64,000 bases of DNA. Source: Crenothrix sp043729335 (GTDB lineage: Bacteria > Pseudomonadota > Gammaproteobacteria > Methylococcales > Methylomonadaceae). Location of the stretch: assembly GCF_043729335.1 (NCBI RefSeq), contig NZ_JAYTLQ010000001.1:55825-119824 (forward strand), written 5' to 3'. Positions within the stretch are counted from its first letter, which is position 1. Each line of letters starts with the position of its first letter. Made by a program: the position numbers and the translations under genes. Shown piece by piece: positions 15,839-24,354 of this stretch. The notes beneath the pieces were generated by a model. It made no database searches. It was not told where the DNA came from and saw only the letters and a program-made list of their open reading frames with translations.

Positions 15839-16321
15839 GTGAGAAAAATTCAAGTTAGACTTCTTTCAGTTATCACCGTTATTGTTATAGGACTTTCTAT
15901 GTTTTCAATGGCTAATGCTGGCTCTCCCGAAGAAAATAAAGCGGCGGGCGCAGCTTATCTGGTAACCAATGCTAAAAAAGCGGGTATCGCGACTACCAGC
16001 AGTGGTTTGCAATATGAAGTAGTCACCAAAGGTATCGGCACTAAAAATCCAGCAGCAACCGATAAGGTCACTGTGCATTACAAAGGCACAACCATTAACG
16101 GTAAAGAGTTTGATAGCTCTTATGGCCGTGGTGAGCCGATTACTTTCGGTTTAAACCAAGTGATTCCAGGTTGGACTGAAGGCGTACAGCTAATGACCGA
16201 AGGCGCGAAATACCGTTTTTATATCCCCTCTGAGCTGGCTTATGGCGAAGCCGGTGCTGGCGGTGCTATCGGTGCAAATGAAACGTTGATTTTTGATGTG
16301 GAACTGATCAAAATCAATTAA
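15839..16321 (+). CDS. FKBP-type peptidyl-prolyl isomerase, periplasmic
   Basis: GTG start with AAAGG 8 bases upstream. Signal peptide (residues 1-27, MFSMANA), a short helical dimerisation-like stretch (SPEENKAAGAAYLVTNAKK) and an FKBP domain: GLQYEVVTKGIG, VTVHYKGTTINGKEFDSSY, FGLNQVIPGWTEGVQLM, YRFYIPSELAYGEAGAGG, TLIFDVELIKI. At 160 residues it is shorter than FkpA or Mip. It would assist folding of envelope proteins. A GTAGAGACG hairpin 12 bp behind the stop may end the transcript. Confidence 0.93.
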   Translation: MRKIQVRLLSVITVIVIGLSMFSMANAGSPEENKAAGAAYLVTNAKKAGIATTSSGLQYEVVTKGIGTKNPAATDKVTVHYKGTTINGKEFDSSYGRGEPITFGLNQVIPGWTEGVQLMTEGAKYRFYIPSELAYGEAGAGGAIGANETLIFDVELIKIN

Positions 16322-16332
16322 ATTGCTTTTTG

Positions 16333-16359
16333 GTAGAGACGCAGATTTTGCGTCTCTAC
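16333..16359. repeat. Intergenic hairpin repeat, GTAGAGACG family, copy 3
   Basis: GTAGAGACGCA / TGCGTCTCTAC, perfect 11-bp stem with a 5-base loop, directly after the FKBP gene. Flanked by short T-runs on both sides, so it may act as a bidirectional terminator. The rest of the gap up to 16529 holds no credible gene. Confidence 0.85.
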
Positions 16360-16529
16360 GTTGTGCATAAATCAGACGGGTTAAAAGTATTCTATCTTTT
16401 TTTCTCGCGCTTAATTTACATTCGCGCTCTATTTTTTCTGGCTGGAAATCAACAAAACTTTCATTTTTCTCGAAAGCTGACTGGCTTTTGTGACCATTCC
16501 TTTATGCGCTAAGCGTCAAAACTACCACC

Positions 16530-18743
16530 ATGTCCACCTACGAATTGTTCGCCAGCACGCCCAAAGCCATGGAAGACATCCTTGCCGATGAACTTAAATC
16601 ACTTGGCGTAACCCATACCAAGGCTACGATAGCTGGGGTTGCTTTTCAAGGTGACCTTGAAATGGCTTATCGTGCCTGTTTATGGTCACGCACCGCCAAC
16701 CGCATCTTATTAATTCTCAGCTCGTTCTCGGTCACCAGCCAGGATGACCTGTATAACGGCATCTACAAGATTAACTGGTCTGAGCATCTGGAACCCACCG
16801 GCACTTTTGCTGTTACCTTTAATGTTAAAAATTCGGAAGTGATCAACAACAGCCACTTTGGTGCGTTAAAAGTCAAGGACGCTGTTGTTGACCAAATGCG
16901 TAAAAAGTTTGAAATACGCCCCAGTATTGATACCGAACGTCCCAGCATCCGTATTAACGTACATTTACACGGCGAAAAAGCCCAGCTCAGCCTGGACTTA
17001 TCCGGTGAAAGCTTGCACCGTCGTGGTTATCGCGATATCAGCATCAGCGCACCAATTAAAGAGAATCTGGCCGCCGCCATGTTGCTGCGCAGTGGCTGGC
17101 CAGATATTGCCAGACAAGGCGGCACGTTATTAGACCCGATGTGTGGCTCAGGTACATTATTGCTGGAAGGCGCAATGATGGCCGCCGATTTTGCTCCTGG
17201 CCTGCTGCGCGATTATTTTGGTTTTCTGGGCTGGAAAAAACACGATGCCGACTGTTGGCAAAGCTTAATCGCCGAAGCCGAGAAACGTAAATGGTTAGGC
17301 ATGGCCAAAAAGATGCCGGTGATTGTCGGTTTTGACCAGGATCGCCAAACAGTGCATGCCGCGTTAGGCCATATTGACAATGCCCGATTACACAACAAAA
17401 TCCATGTTGAGCGCCGCGATATTAACGATGCCAAACCGGCTGAAGCCTGGCAACCCGGTCTAGTAATCTGTAACCCGCCTTACGGCGAGCGTTTGGGCGA
17501 TGAGCAGGAAACCGCCCAACTGTACACGCAATTTGGTGAGGTGTTAAAAACCCAATTTGTGGGCTGGAAAGCAGCATTGATCATCAGCAATCCTGAGTTG
17601 GGTTTCCGTTTAGGCATTCGTTCGCAAAAACCCATTACTCTGTACAACGGTGCGCTGGAATGTCGGTTGCTGCGCTTGAACATTGAAGAAAAATCATTTT
17701 TTATACCCAAGGCGCAAACCCAGGAAGAGCGGATTGAGCTGGCAACGGCAGGTGGGCCATTACCGCATCAAGAAGGCGCGGGCATTGGCGCTGAGATGTT
17801 TGCCAACCGGCTGAAAAAAAATCTCAAAAAATGGCGGCAGTGGGCCAAACAGAATAATATCCAATGTTATCGTGTGTACGATGCTGATTTACCGGAATAT
17901 GCCGTGGCAGTCGATGTCTATCAAGGCGAACAAACCTGGATTAACGTGCAAGAATACGAACCGCCAAAAACTATCGATCAACATAAAGCCGATCAGCGTT
18001 TAGCGGGGGTGATGGCCGAAATTCCGGGTGTGTTTGGCGTGAGTCGGGACAATGTTTTCCTTAAGATTCGTCGTCGGCAACGCAAAACCGATCAGTACGA
18101 AAAATTCAGTGAGCTAGGCCGCTTTCATATTGTTGAAGAAGGCGGCTGTAAGCTACGGGTCAATTTTGAAGATTATCTGGATACCGGCTTATTTTTGGAT
18201 CACCGACCCATTCGGATGCTGATTCAGCAGCAGGCCAAAGACAAACGCTTTCTAAATTTATTTGCTTACACCGGCAGTGCCACGGTCCATGCGGCTATGG
18301 GTGGCGCTAAGCAAACCACGACAGTAGATATGTCCAATACTTATGTCAATTGGGCCAAAGCCAATATGGCCTTGAATAATCAACTGGATGAAGACCAGCA
18401 TCACTATATTCAAGCTGACTGTCTGGAATGGCTGGAAACGGAAGCGCGGCAAGTTTACAAAAAACGTTTTGACCTGATTTTTCTGGATCCGCCAACATTT
18501 TCCAATTCCAAACGTATGGAAGATGCCTTTGATATACAAGAAAATCATGTGGAACTAATTAACAAAGCACTGGCCTTACTAGCGGCTGACGGCGTGTTAT
18601 ATTTCTCCACCAATTTTCGGCGCTTTAAGTTTGATCAGGCAGCGTTTTCCGAGTACACAGTAAGTGATATCAGTGCAGGAACTATTCCTGCTGATTTTTC
18701 TCGTAATGCCAGGGTTCATTATTGTTGGAGCATAAAAAAATGA
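16530..18743 (+). CDS. rlmL: Bifunctional 23S rRNA methyltransferase RlmKL
   Basis: Protein of 737 residues, the full fused length. N-terminal THUMP domain, then the RlmL methyltransferase (LLDPMCGSGTLLLEGAMMAAD near 203 and the catalytic CNPPYGERLG near 315), which makes m2G2445. The C-terminal RlmK half has FLDHRPIRMLIQQQAKDKRFLNLFAYTG and LDPPTFSNSKRM near 651 and makes m7G2069. All expected SAM-binding and catalytic motifs are intact. The stop codon overlaps the start of the acylphosphatase gene (ATGA), so they are translationally coupled. Confidence 0.96.
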   Translation: MSTYELFASTPKAMEDILADELKSLGVTHTKATIAGVAFQGDLEMAYRACLWSRTANRILLILSSFSVTSQDDLYNGIYKINWSEHLEPTGTFAVTFNVKNSEVINNSHFGALKVKDAVVDQMRKKFEIRPSIDTERPSIRINVHLHGEKAQLSLDLSGESLHRRGYRDISISAPIKENLAAAMLLRSGWPDIARQGGTLLDPMCGSGTLLLEGAMMAADFAPGLLRDYFGFLGWKKHDADCWQSLIAEAEKRKWLGMAKKMPVIVGFDQDRQTVHAALGHIDNARLHNKIHVERRDINDAKPAEAWQPGLVICNPPYGERLGDEQETAQLYTQFGEVLKTQFVGWKAALIISNPELGFRLGIRSQKPITLYNGALECRLLRLNIEEKSFFIPKAQTQEERIELATAGGPLPHQEGAGIGAEMFANRLKKNLKKWRQWAKQNNIQCYRVYDADLPEYAVAVDVYQGEQTWINVQEYEPPKTIDQHKADQRLAGVMAEIPGVFGVSRDNVFLKIRRRQRKTDQYEKFSELGRFHIVEEGGCKLRVNFEDYLDTGLFLDHRPIRMLIQQQAKDKRFLNLFAYTGSATVHAAMGGAKQTTTVDMSNTYVNWAKANMALNNQLDEDQHHYIQADCLEWLETEARQVYKKRFDLIFLDPPTFSNSKRMEDAFDIQENHVELINKALALLAADGVLYFSTNFRRFKFDQAAFSEYTVSDISAGTIPADFSRNARVHYCWSIKK

Positions 18744-19015
18744 CTCAACGGGCTAAAATTTTGGTTACTGGTCGCGTTCAGGGCGTGTATTTTAGATATT
18801 TCACTCAAAAAAAAGCCAGGCAATTGGGTGTGGTGGGTTCGGTTAGAAACCTACCGGACGGCAGTGTAGAAATTATTGGGCAAGCTAAAAGTGACGTGTT
18901 ACAAAACTTGATAGACTGGAGCCATAAAGGGCCGATAACAGCGCGCGTGGACTGTATTGAAGTAGTGTCGTTAACCCTAGATGAAATGCTGGTTACCTTT
19001 GATATAACCGATTGA
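18740..19015 (+). CDS. acyP: Acylphosphatase
   Basis: Protein of 91 residues from ATG 18740, which overlaps the rlmL stop in ATGA. The acylphosphatase signature is complete: GRVQGVYFRYF, with the catalytic Arg, and GSVRNLPDGSVEI, with the catalytic Asn. It hydrolyses acyl phosphates such as carbamoyl phosphate or 1,3-bisphosphoglycerate in the cytoplasm. The longer frame starting TTG at 18722 lies inside rlmL and is not favoured. Confidence 0.95.
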   Translation: MTQRAKILVTGRVQGVYFRYFTQKKARQLGVVGSVRNLPDGSVEIIGQAKSDVLQNLIDWSHKGPITARVDCIEVVSLTLDEMLVTFDITD

Positions 19016-19076
19016 TATTATATTTAATAAGACTCAATCCCTCTTTGCTTCACTGGCTAATTTATTCTCCCATACC

Positions 19077-19460
19077 ATGCTACGATTACTTATACTCTAT
19101 ATTGCCATTGTTATTTTTTTGACACTCAACCCCTGGATATTGCCTAACTCGGATGTGGCAATAGGTTCTTTAACTTGGGATTTGTTTGCCCATGCTGGCG
19201 CTTACTGTGGCTTGTCAGTTATGTTGATGTTAACGTTTATTCGCAAAGGCAAAGCATTGACAATAACCGCACTGGTTATTTTGGCATGTGGGTTAAGCGG
19301 AGTTTTATTGGAATACTGCCAATATTGGCTTACCGAAACAAGGCAATTTTCCCTGTTTGATGCCCTCGCCAATTTTTCCGGTGTCATCCTTGGCGCGGCT
19401 GTGTTTTGGAGCATACGGACGTTTGCGTTTGTGGCAAAGCAACACCCAGTAAGCCGTTAA
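19077..19460 (+). CDS. VanZ-like family membrane protein
   Basis: Protein of 127 residues with four predicted membrane helices and the VanZ-like pattern: DLFAHAGAYCGLSVML early and GVLLEYCQYWLTETRQFSLFDALANFSGVILG late. VanZ-like proteins are small membrane proteins of unclear biochemical role; this one is not linked to glycopeptide resistance genes. Its 3' end overlaps the convergent porin gene by 4 bp, so their transcripts meet tail to tail. Confidence 0.85.
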   Translation: MLRLLILYIAIVIFLTLNPWILPNSDVAIGSLTWDLFAHAGAYCGLSVMLMLTFIRKGKALTITALVILACGLSGVLLEYCQYWLTETRQFSLFDALANFSGVILGAAVFWSIRTFAFVAKQHPVSR

Positions 19461-20950
19461 AAACGTAACTCTGTGCTCACAAAAAAGTAATCGGAATCTT
19501 TTTGTCCATTTGCAGGCAATCCGGCTGATGCTGGCAGACGATCAAAATAATCACCTTTAAACCAGTGTATATAACCTGCTTCGACAACTACGTTGCTTTT
19601 TAGTTTCCACGAGCCTACCAACTCGATATCGTGTCCTAAAAAACGCCCTGCACTGCCGGTTTTATCGCTTAATGGCTTAAAGTCATTGTTTAGATTTGAT
19701 CCAACAAACGCATCTTTAGCTTGGGCAAGATACCAAACATGATGCTTGGCAAATAGTTTCAGATCATCCCGTGGTTGTAGCGTAAATCGTGTGCCGACAG
19801 ATTCAATATTGGAGCGGAAAAATGGCCCGAAAATACCGGTTTCCATCATATCGGAGCGGCGTACGCCAAAAAGACGGTCAAAGGTATGGTTATTATTGCC
19901 ATTAGGATTGTTAGTGCCGCTGGCATAATCGTATTCGGCATTAAATCTTGGAAACCAGGTCGTATTAAAGGTGTAACCCAGTTCCGCGTGCCCCATATAG
20001 GCGAACAAGTCTTTGCTATTGGTTTTACCTGTTTGGGCAGCGCCTTCAAATTCGTAATCAACCTTACCAAAATCCTGTTGTGTAAATGTGCTGGCTTTAG
20101 CAGGGCTTTGATAACCTCTTATGCCAAACGTTGAAAAGGTGCGGGTTTTAGCCGGATCTTTTTTATCGTTGATACCGTAATAATAAGCTTCGCCATTCAG
20201 CCACGACAATTGGCTGGTTTCAAAAACAGCGCCCCAAAACAATCGGCTATTACTGCTTTCATCCAGATGCGTGGGATCTATTTGTACCGGCGACGTTAAA
20301 AATGTCCGCACGCGCCAATCCTTATCGTTACCCATGACAAAGTGTGCGCCATCAAAGCTGTTAGTCGTATTACGATAACCATTACGGCCTACCAAACGCC
20401 CAGAGCCGACGTGCATGGTTATGCGGCCTATGTGAAAATCAGTCCGTAAGCCGATATTATTGATATTACGCAACGTAGCTGAGCCAAATAACTGTAAAAC
20501 ATCAAACTGGTTAGTCACGGTATTGGTATTGAAATCACGCGCACCCGCAAAATGGGTTCGTGAATCCTGTCCTTCAAACATCACCCAAAACGGCCCATGA
20601 TTAACCCCGACATGAATCCGTGACTGCAAGGGTAATTGCACATCGGTATCGCTGGACTGGCCATTACGCCAAGGATGCGATACTGACTCAAAACGAGTGC
20701 GTTGGCTTAGGCTAAATTCCATCCATTCGGGCAAATTTAACGCTGCTTTAGCCAGCCGGTTCCATTTGATTTTAGACGCTGGAATGAGCGCCTCATCCGG
20801 TAGTTCTTTCCATTGTTTAGAATGATAGGCTTTATTTACCCGCGTACCCGCCTCATTCAAAAACTCTGGCGCGGCGACTATATTTGCTGAGTAGATTAAA
20901 AAAGCATTTATCTTAATGACGATCATTAATGCTCGTTTAAAAGTTGTCAT
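19457..20950 (-). CDS. Alginate-export (AlgE-like) family outer membrane porin
   Basis: Protein of 497 residues with a signal peptide (residues 1-27, ending IVAA) and a beta-barrel composition: alternating polar and aromatic strands and a C-terminal Phe (FFVSTELRF) recognised by the Bam machinery. The stretch EWMEFSLSQRTRFESVSHPW and the internal LRTDFHIGRITMHVG fit the alginate_exp family. No alginate genes are near; many members occur outside alginate loci and probably transport other anions. It is 70 bp behind the TauE exporter gene on the same strand, so the two may form one export route. Confidence 0.82.
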   Translation of the reverse strand: MTTFKRALMIVIKINAFLIYSANIVAAPEFLNEAGTRVNKAYHSKQWKELPDEALIPASKIKWNRLAKAALNLPEWMEFSLSQRTRFESVSHPWRNGQSSDTDVQLPLQSRIHVGVNHGPFWVMFEGQDSRTHFAGARDFNTNTVTNQFDVLQLFGSATLRNINNIGLRTDFHIGRITMHVGSGRLVGRNGYRNTTNSFDGAHFVMGNDKDWRVRTFLTSPVQIDPTHLDESSNSRLFWGAVFETSQLSWLNGEAYYYGINDKKDPAKTRTFSTFGIRGYQSPAKASTFTQQDFGKVDYEFEGAAQTGKTNSKDLFAYMGHAELGYTFNTTWFPRFNAEYDYASGTNNPNGNNNHTFDRLFGVRRSDMMETGIFGPFFRSNIESVGTRFTLQPRDDLKLFAKHHVWYLAQAKDAFVGSNLNNDFKPLSDKTGSAGRFLGHDIELVGSWKLKSNVVVEAGYIHWFKGDYFDRLPASAGLPANGQKDSDYFFVSTELRF

Positions 20951-21020
20951 AATGAACCTAAAAATTTGTTAAAAATCCTAGCTCAATGCCAGGACGAAAT
21001 CTATGGCTAAAATTAACCCG

Positions 21021-21833
21021 TCATTGCGTGACAAACTTCAAACCAATCAACAACAATACCGACGCTAAAACAGGGCGTAAATAATGCTCGGGAATTTTTG
21101 CGCTTAAATGGCTGCCTATCCAGATGCCAGGTAGAGATCCAACCAATAAGCTGCCCAATAAATTAAGATCAACATTACCCAACATGAAATGACCCCAGCC
21201 GGCGATAGCTGTTAAGGGAATAGCATGGGCGAGATCAGTACCGATAATTTTCAAGGTGCTTTCGCGTGGAAAAAGAAACAATAAGGCAACGGTACCCAGT
21301 GCGCCCGCCCCTACCGACGATAAGGTAACCAGTATTCCTAAAACAGCACCGGTCAATATGGTGATGGGGATTTGCCAACGCGGTGAAAAACGTCCGGCAT
21401 TCATCATGTTGCTGTAATCATCGTCAAGTTGCCCTAGCGCTTTGGATTTACGCAATAACACGGAACGAATCAACAATGAAGTTGCTGTTAATAACAGCGC
21501 AATACCCAAAGAGAAGGTAATTATTCCGGTGGTTTCCTTGCCGATTTCCATAAAATGTTTAATAACTAGCAAAGTTAAGATCGCCAAAGGCAGACTGCCT
21601 AAAGATAACCACGCGACAATCGGCCAGTCCACTGATCGATGCTTGCCATGATGCACCCAAACGCCAGCTGTTTTGGTAATCGCTGCATATAAAAGGTCGG
21701 TACCAACGGCAACAGTAGGCTTAAAACCGAATAAAAATACCAGCAAAGGTGTCATCAATGAACCCCCGCCGACGCCGGTGACGCCCACTATTAGCCCTAC
21801 TCCAAAACCTGAAAGCGAATATATTAAATTCAT
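21021..21833 (-). CDS. TauE/SafE family sulfite/anion exporter
   Basis: Protein of 270 residues with about eight membrane helices in two repeats. The family motif GVTGVGGGSLMTPLLVFLFG opens the first half, and the second half repeats it as LSSVGAGALGTVALLFLF. TauE/SafE proteins move small anions such as sulfite, sulfoacetate or thiosulfate. The gene is divergent from a cysB-type regulator with 131 bp between starts, which supports a sulfur oxyanion as cargo. Followed by the AlgE-like porin. Confidence 0.88.
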   Translation of the reverse strand: MNLIYSLSGFGVGLIVGVTGVGGGSLMTPLLVFLFGFKPTVAVGTDLLYAAITKTAGVWVHHGKHRSVDWPIVAWLSLGSLPLAILTLLVIKHFMEIGKETTGIITFSLGIALLLTATSLLIRSVLLRKSKALGQLDDDYSNMMNAGRFSPRWQIPITILTGAVLGILVTLSSVGAGALGTVALLFLFPRESTLKIIGTDLAHAIPLTAIAGWGHFMLGNVDLNLLGSLLVGSLPGIWIGSHLSAKIPEHYLRPVLASVLLLIGLKFVTQ

Positions 21834-21888
21834 TACATAAATCCCTAAAGTTCAAAATCAGGCATTAGTATAACCAGCAACGCATTTG

Positions 21889-21899
21889 TTATTTAATAA
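21889..21899. promoter_or_regulatory. Short palindrome in the tauE-cysB divergent gap
   Basis: TTATT-T-AATAA lies in the 131-bp gap between the two divergent start codons, in an AT-rich stretch that also contains TATGTTATGCTAAC. It is a candidate binding site for the adjacent LysR-type regulator, but such AT-rich palindromes arise easily by chance. Confidence 0.3.
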
Positions 21900-21964
21900 T
21901 ATGTTATGCTAACTTTATGCTATTTAGTCATAAAGAAACAATTAAACCCTTGCCCGGCTGAAAA

Positions 21965-22888
21965 ATGAATTTAATCCAATTGCGTTATATCTGTGAAATA
22001 GTGCGGCAAAACTTGAGCATATCCCAGGCTTCTGAAGCATTGCACACCTCGCAATCGGGTATAAGCAGACAAATTCAATTATTGGAAGAAGAGCTTAAAT
22101 TGCAGATATTTCAGCGAAAAGGCAAGCGACTGGTCGCTATTACCGAGCCTGGCCAACTTATTGTGGCGTTGTGCAAACGAACGTTAAATGAGCTTGAGAA
22201 TATTAAACGGGTAGGGGAAGAATTCACCCAAAAAGACAAAGGCGCGTTGACGATTGCGACAACCCATACCCAGGCGCGGTATTTTCTGCCGGTTGCCGTT
22301 AAAAAATTTATGCACGCTTACCCTGATGTTGCGTTAACCATACATCAGGGCAACCCAACGCAAGTCGCTGAACAGGTGTTAAATGGTGAGGCGGATATAG
22401 GTATCGCTACCGAATCCATCAGCACTTATGAAAACTTGCTGTGCCTGCCTTGTTATCAATGGAACCGTTGTATCGTTACGCAGCAAGGCCATCCTTTGCT
22501 GGATGATGCCCCGCTCACTTTGGAAAAGCTGGTGCGTTATCCGCTGATAACCTACGATTTTGCCTTTACTGGGGGTTCGCTTGTTAAACAGGTATTCAAT
22601 CAGGCCGGTCTTGAGCCCAATGTCGTGTTAACCGCTATTGATGCGGATGTGATTAAAACTTACGTGAACCTCGGTTTAGGTATCGGTTTGCTGGCAGCTA
22701 TGGCATACAATCCTGAGCGCGATGCAAATTTGGCTATGCTGGATGCCAGTCATTTATTTCCTGCCAGCACGACCTATCTTGGTTTGCGCAAAGATGCTTT
22801 TTTACGCGATTACGTTTACGATTTCATCCATATTCTGGTACCAGAACTCAACCGTAGCGCAGTTATCTCCGCACTTAAAATGCGCTAA
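21965..22888 (+). CDS. cysB: CysB-type LysR transcriptional regulator
   Basis: Protein of 307 residues. N-terminal winged helix typical of CysB (LRYICEIVRQNLSISQASEALHTSQSGISRQIQLLEEEL) and an effector domain with the CysB-specific TTHTQARYFLP motif and YDFAFTGGSLVKQVF. CysB activates sulfate-assimilation genes in response to N-acetylserine/O-acetylserine. It is divergent from a TauE-type exporter; a sulfite reductase gene pair lies 20 kb away and is a likely target. Length and motif completeness make this a firm call at subfamily level. Confidence 0.92.
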   Translation: MNLIQLRYICEIVRQNLSISQASEALHTSQSGISRQIQLLEEELKLQIFQRKGKRLVAITEPGQLIVALCKRTLNELENIKRVGEEFTQKDKGALTIATTHTQARYFLPVAVKKFMHAYPDVALTIHQGNPTQVAEQVLNGEADIGIATESISTYENLLCLPCYQWNRCIVTQQGHPLLDDAPLTLEKLVRYPLITYDFAFTGGSLVKQVFNQAGLEPNVVLTAIDADVIKTYVNLGLGIGLLAAMAYNPERDANLAMLDASHLFPASTTYLGLRKDAFLRDYVYDFIHILVPELNRSAVISALKMR

Positions 22889-22923
22889 AAAAGAGCAAAG
22901 TAACAACAAATGCGGAATAATAA

Positions 22924-22951
22924 AGGGTGGGCAAAAAAACCTGTCCACCCT
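22924..22951. terminator. Hairpin between convergent cysB and the coiled-coil gene
   Basis: Inverted repeat AGGGTGGGCA / TGTCCACCCT (one G-T wobble) around an A-rich loop of 8 bases. It lies 36 bp after cysB and 48 bp after the end of the opposing gene. No long T-run follows, but the position between convergent genes suggests termination. Confidence 0.65.
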
Positions 22952-22998
22952 CTACCGTGATAGCTGCCAAACCACATTAAATGAATCATAACAATACC

Positions 22999-24354
22999 TT
23001 ACAAATCGCTGATTTTCGTTTCGCGTATGGCGCGGGTTAATTCAGCCCGCTGTTTATCTAAAACCAGCCACTCGATTTCGCGGTGCAAATAATTTTCTTT
23101 ATATTTTGAAGCTTCGGCGAGCAATTCTAATTCCTTGCGCTCAGCTTCCAGCTGCATTTCTTTAAGCTTGGTTTGATGCTGTATTTTTTCAGCTTCCAGA
23201 CGTTCCTGAATTTTTTGTTTTTCGCGCTGATAGGTTTCTTGCTCGCGAATTTCTGCTGCCAATTCCTGGCTTTTTAAGCGCTCTTCCTGCTTAATTTTAT
23301 CGGCTTGCAGTTGCTCCTTCGCCTGATGCCATTTGGTCTGCTGAATTTCAAACATTTTGATTTCCGCATCCAGCTCTTGCTCTTTTAACAGCGTATCGTG
23401 CTGTATTTTATTAGTGAGTAATTGCAATTCCAGCTCTTGTCGTTTTGGCTGCTGCGCCAACAATGATTGAATTTCTGTACTTTGCTCCAACTCGCGTAAT
23501 TGCTTTTCGTGCGTTAGTTTTTGGGTATGTAACCGTGATTTTATTTCAAATTCTTCAACCAGCTGTTTTTCCTGCTCTTCTAATAAACGTCGAGCATTTT
23601 CAGCTTGCAATGCCAGCTGTTGACGCTGTATGTCGTCTTCTTGCTGCATTTTTTCCAGTTGTTTTTGCTTGTGTTGCAAACGTTGCGATTCCAGCTCTTC
23701 ACTTTGCCTAAACAATTCTTGATTGTGCTTCTCGCGAAATTCAAAATTCTTTTTTAACACATTAAAATAAACGGTTTCCTGGGCAAATTTACCATCCAGC
23801 GCTTCATCGTCCGACAACTCTTCAAACAACGGCTTTAAAGCACACGTAGTTCGGCATTGAATATGCCTTAGCAGTAAGGTTTCATTGATGAGATTTTCAA
23901 TTTTTTTTTCAAGAGCGGCCAACCCCGTTAGCACCCAGTCACCGTCTTTAGTGCTACGCAATTCACCGTCGACAATATCGCGTATTAAACCTTCATAACT
24001 GCTTTTAATTTGTTGATTGATCTGTGCCAGCGATTCCATGTTGCGCTGGGCATAGTTAAACGTAGCCTGAAAATGGATATTCAGATACGTTTGCAGTGTA
24101 CAAAAACCACTGTATAACGATGTTTCCATGGTTAATGGCCATTCCTCAACCTGTAAAGGATATACCGTGTGAAAAAAACGCGGGACAAACTTTTGCGGCC
24201 GCACATAAAGTCGGGTATAAGCGCCAAATTTAGACAGTACTATGCGGCGCTCGCCATCAAAACCTGGATCCCAAATTTCTGGCTCTGCGCTAGTAAACAG
24301 ATCAAATTTTGCCTCGGTTAACCAAGCATCCAGCAATGAATTATCGCTGCTCAT
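22999..24354 (-). CDS. Divergent SPFH/flotillin-like soluble coiled-coil protein
   Basis: Protein of 451 residues without signal peptide or membrane helix. Residues about 33-165 read like a divergent SPFH (band 7) domain: GERRIVLSKFGAYTRLYV, FFHTVYPLQVEEWPL, a beta stretch FCTLQTYLNIHFQATFNYA, then IKSSYEGLIRDIVDGEL and ALEKKIENLINETLLLRHI in the order expected for SPFH proteins. Residues about 195-445 are an almost unbroken Glu/Gln/Lys/Leu coiled coil. This is the flotillin plan without the membrane hairpin. The gene overlaps the upstream membrane-protein gene by 14 bp, so the two products probably form one complex at the cytoplasmic face. The SPFH call is by eye; a generic coiled-coil protein is the alternative. 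Confidence 0.6.
   Translation of the reverse strand: MSSDNSLLDAWLTEAKFDLFTSAEPEIWDPGFDGERRIVLSKFGAYTRLYVRPQKFVPRFFHTVYPLQVEEWPLTMETSLYSGFCTLQTYLNIHFQATFNYAQRNMESLAQINQQIKSSYEGLIRDIVDGELRSTKDGDWVLTGLAALEKKIENLINETLLLRHIQCRTTCALKPLFEELSDDEALDGKFAQETVYFNVLKKNFEFREKHNQELFRQSEELESQRLQHKQKQLEKMQQEDDIQRQQLALQAENARRLLEEQEKQLVEEFEIKSRLHTQKLTHEKQLRELEQSTEIQSLLAQQPKRQELELQLLTNKIQHDTLLKEQELDAEIKMFEIQQTKWHQAKEQLQADKIKQEERLKSQELAAEIREQETYQREKQKIQERLEAEKIQHQTKLKEMQLEAERKELELLAEASKYKENYLHREIEWLVLDKQRAELTRAIRETKISDL

Noticed and set aside
16330..16512. 60-residue open frame behind the FKBP gene
   Set aside because: It starts within the GTAGAGACG hairpin and its sequence has no family or signal features; most likely non-coding.
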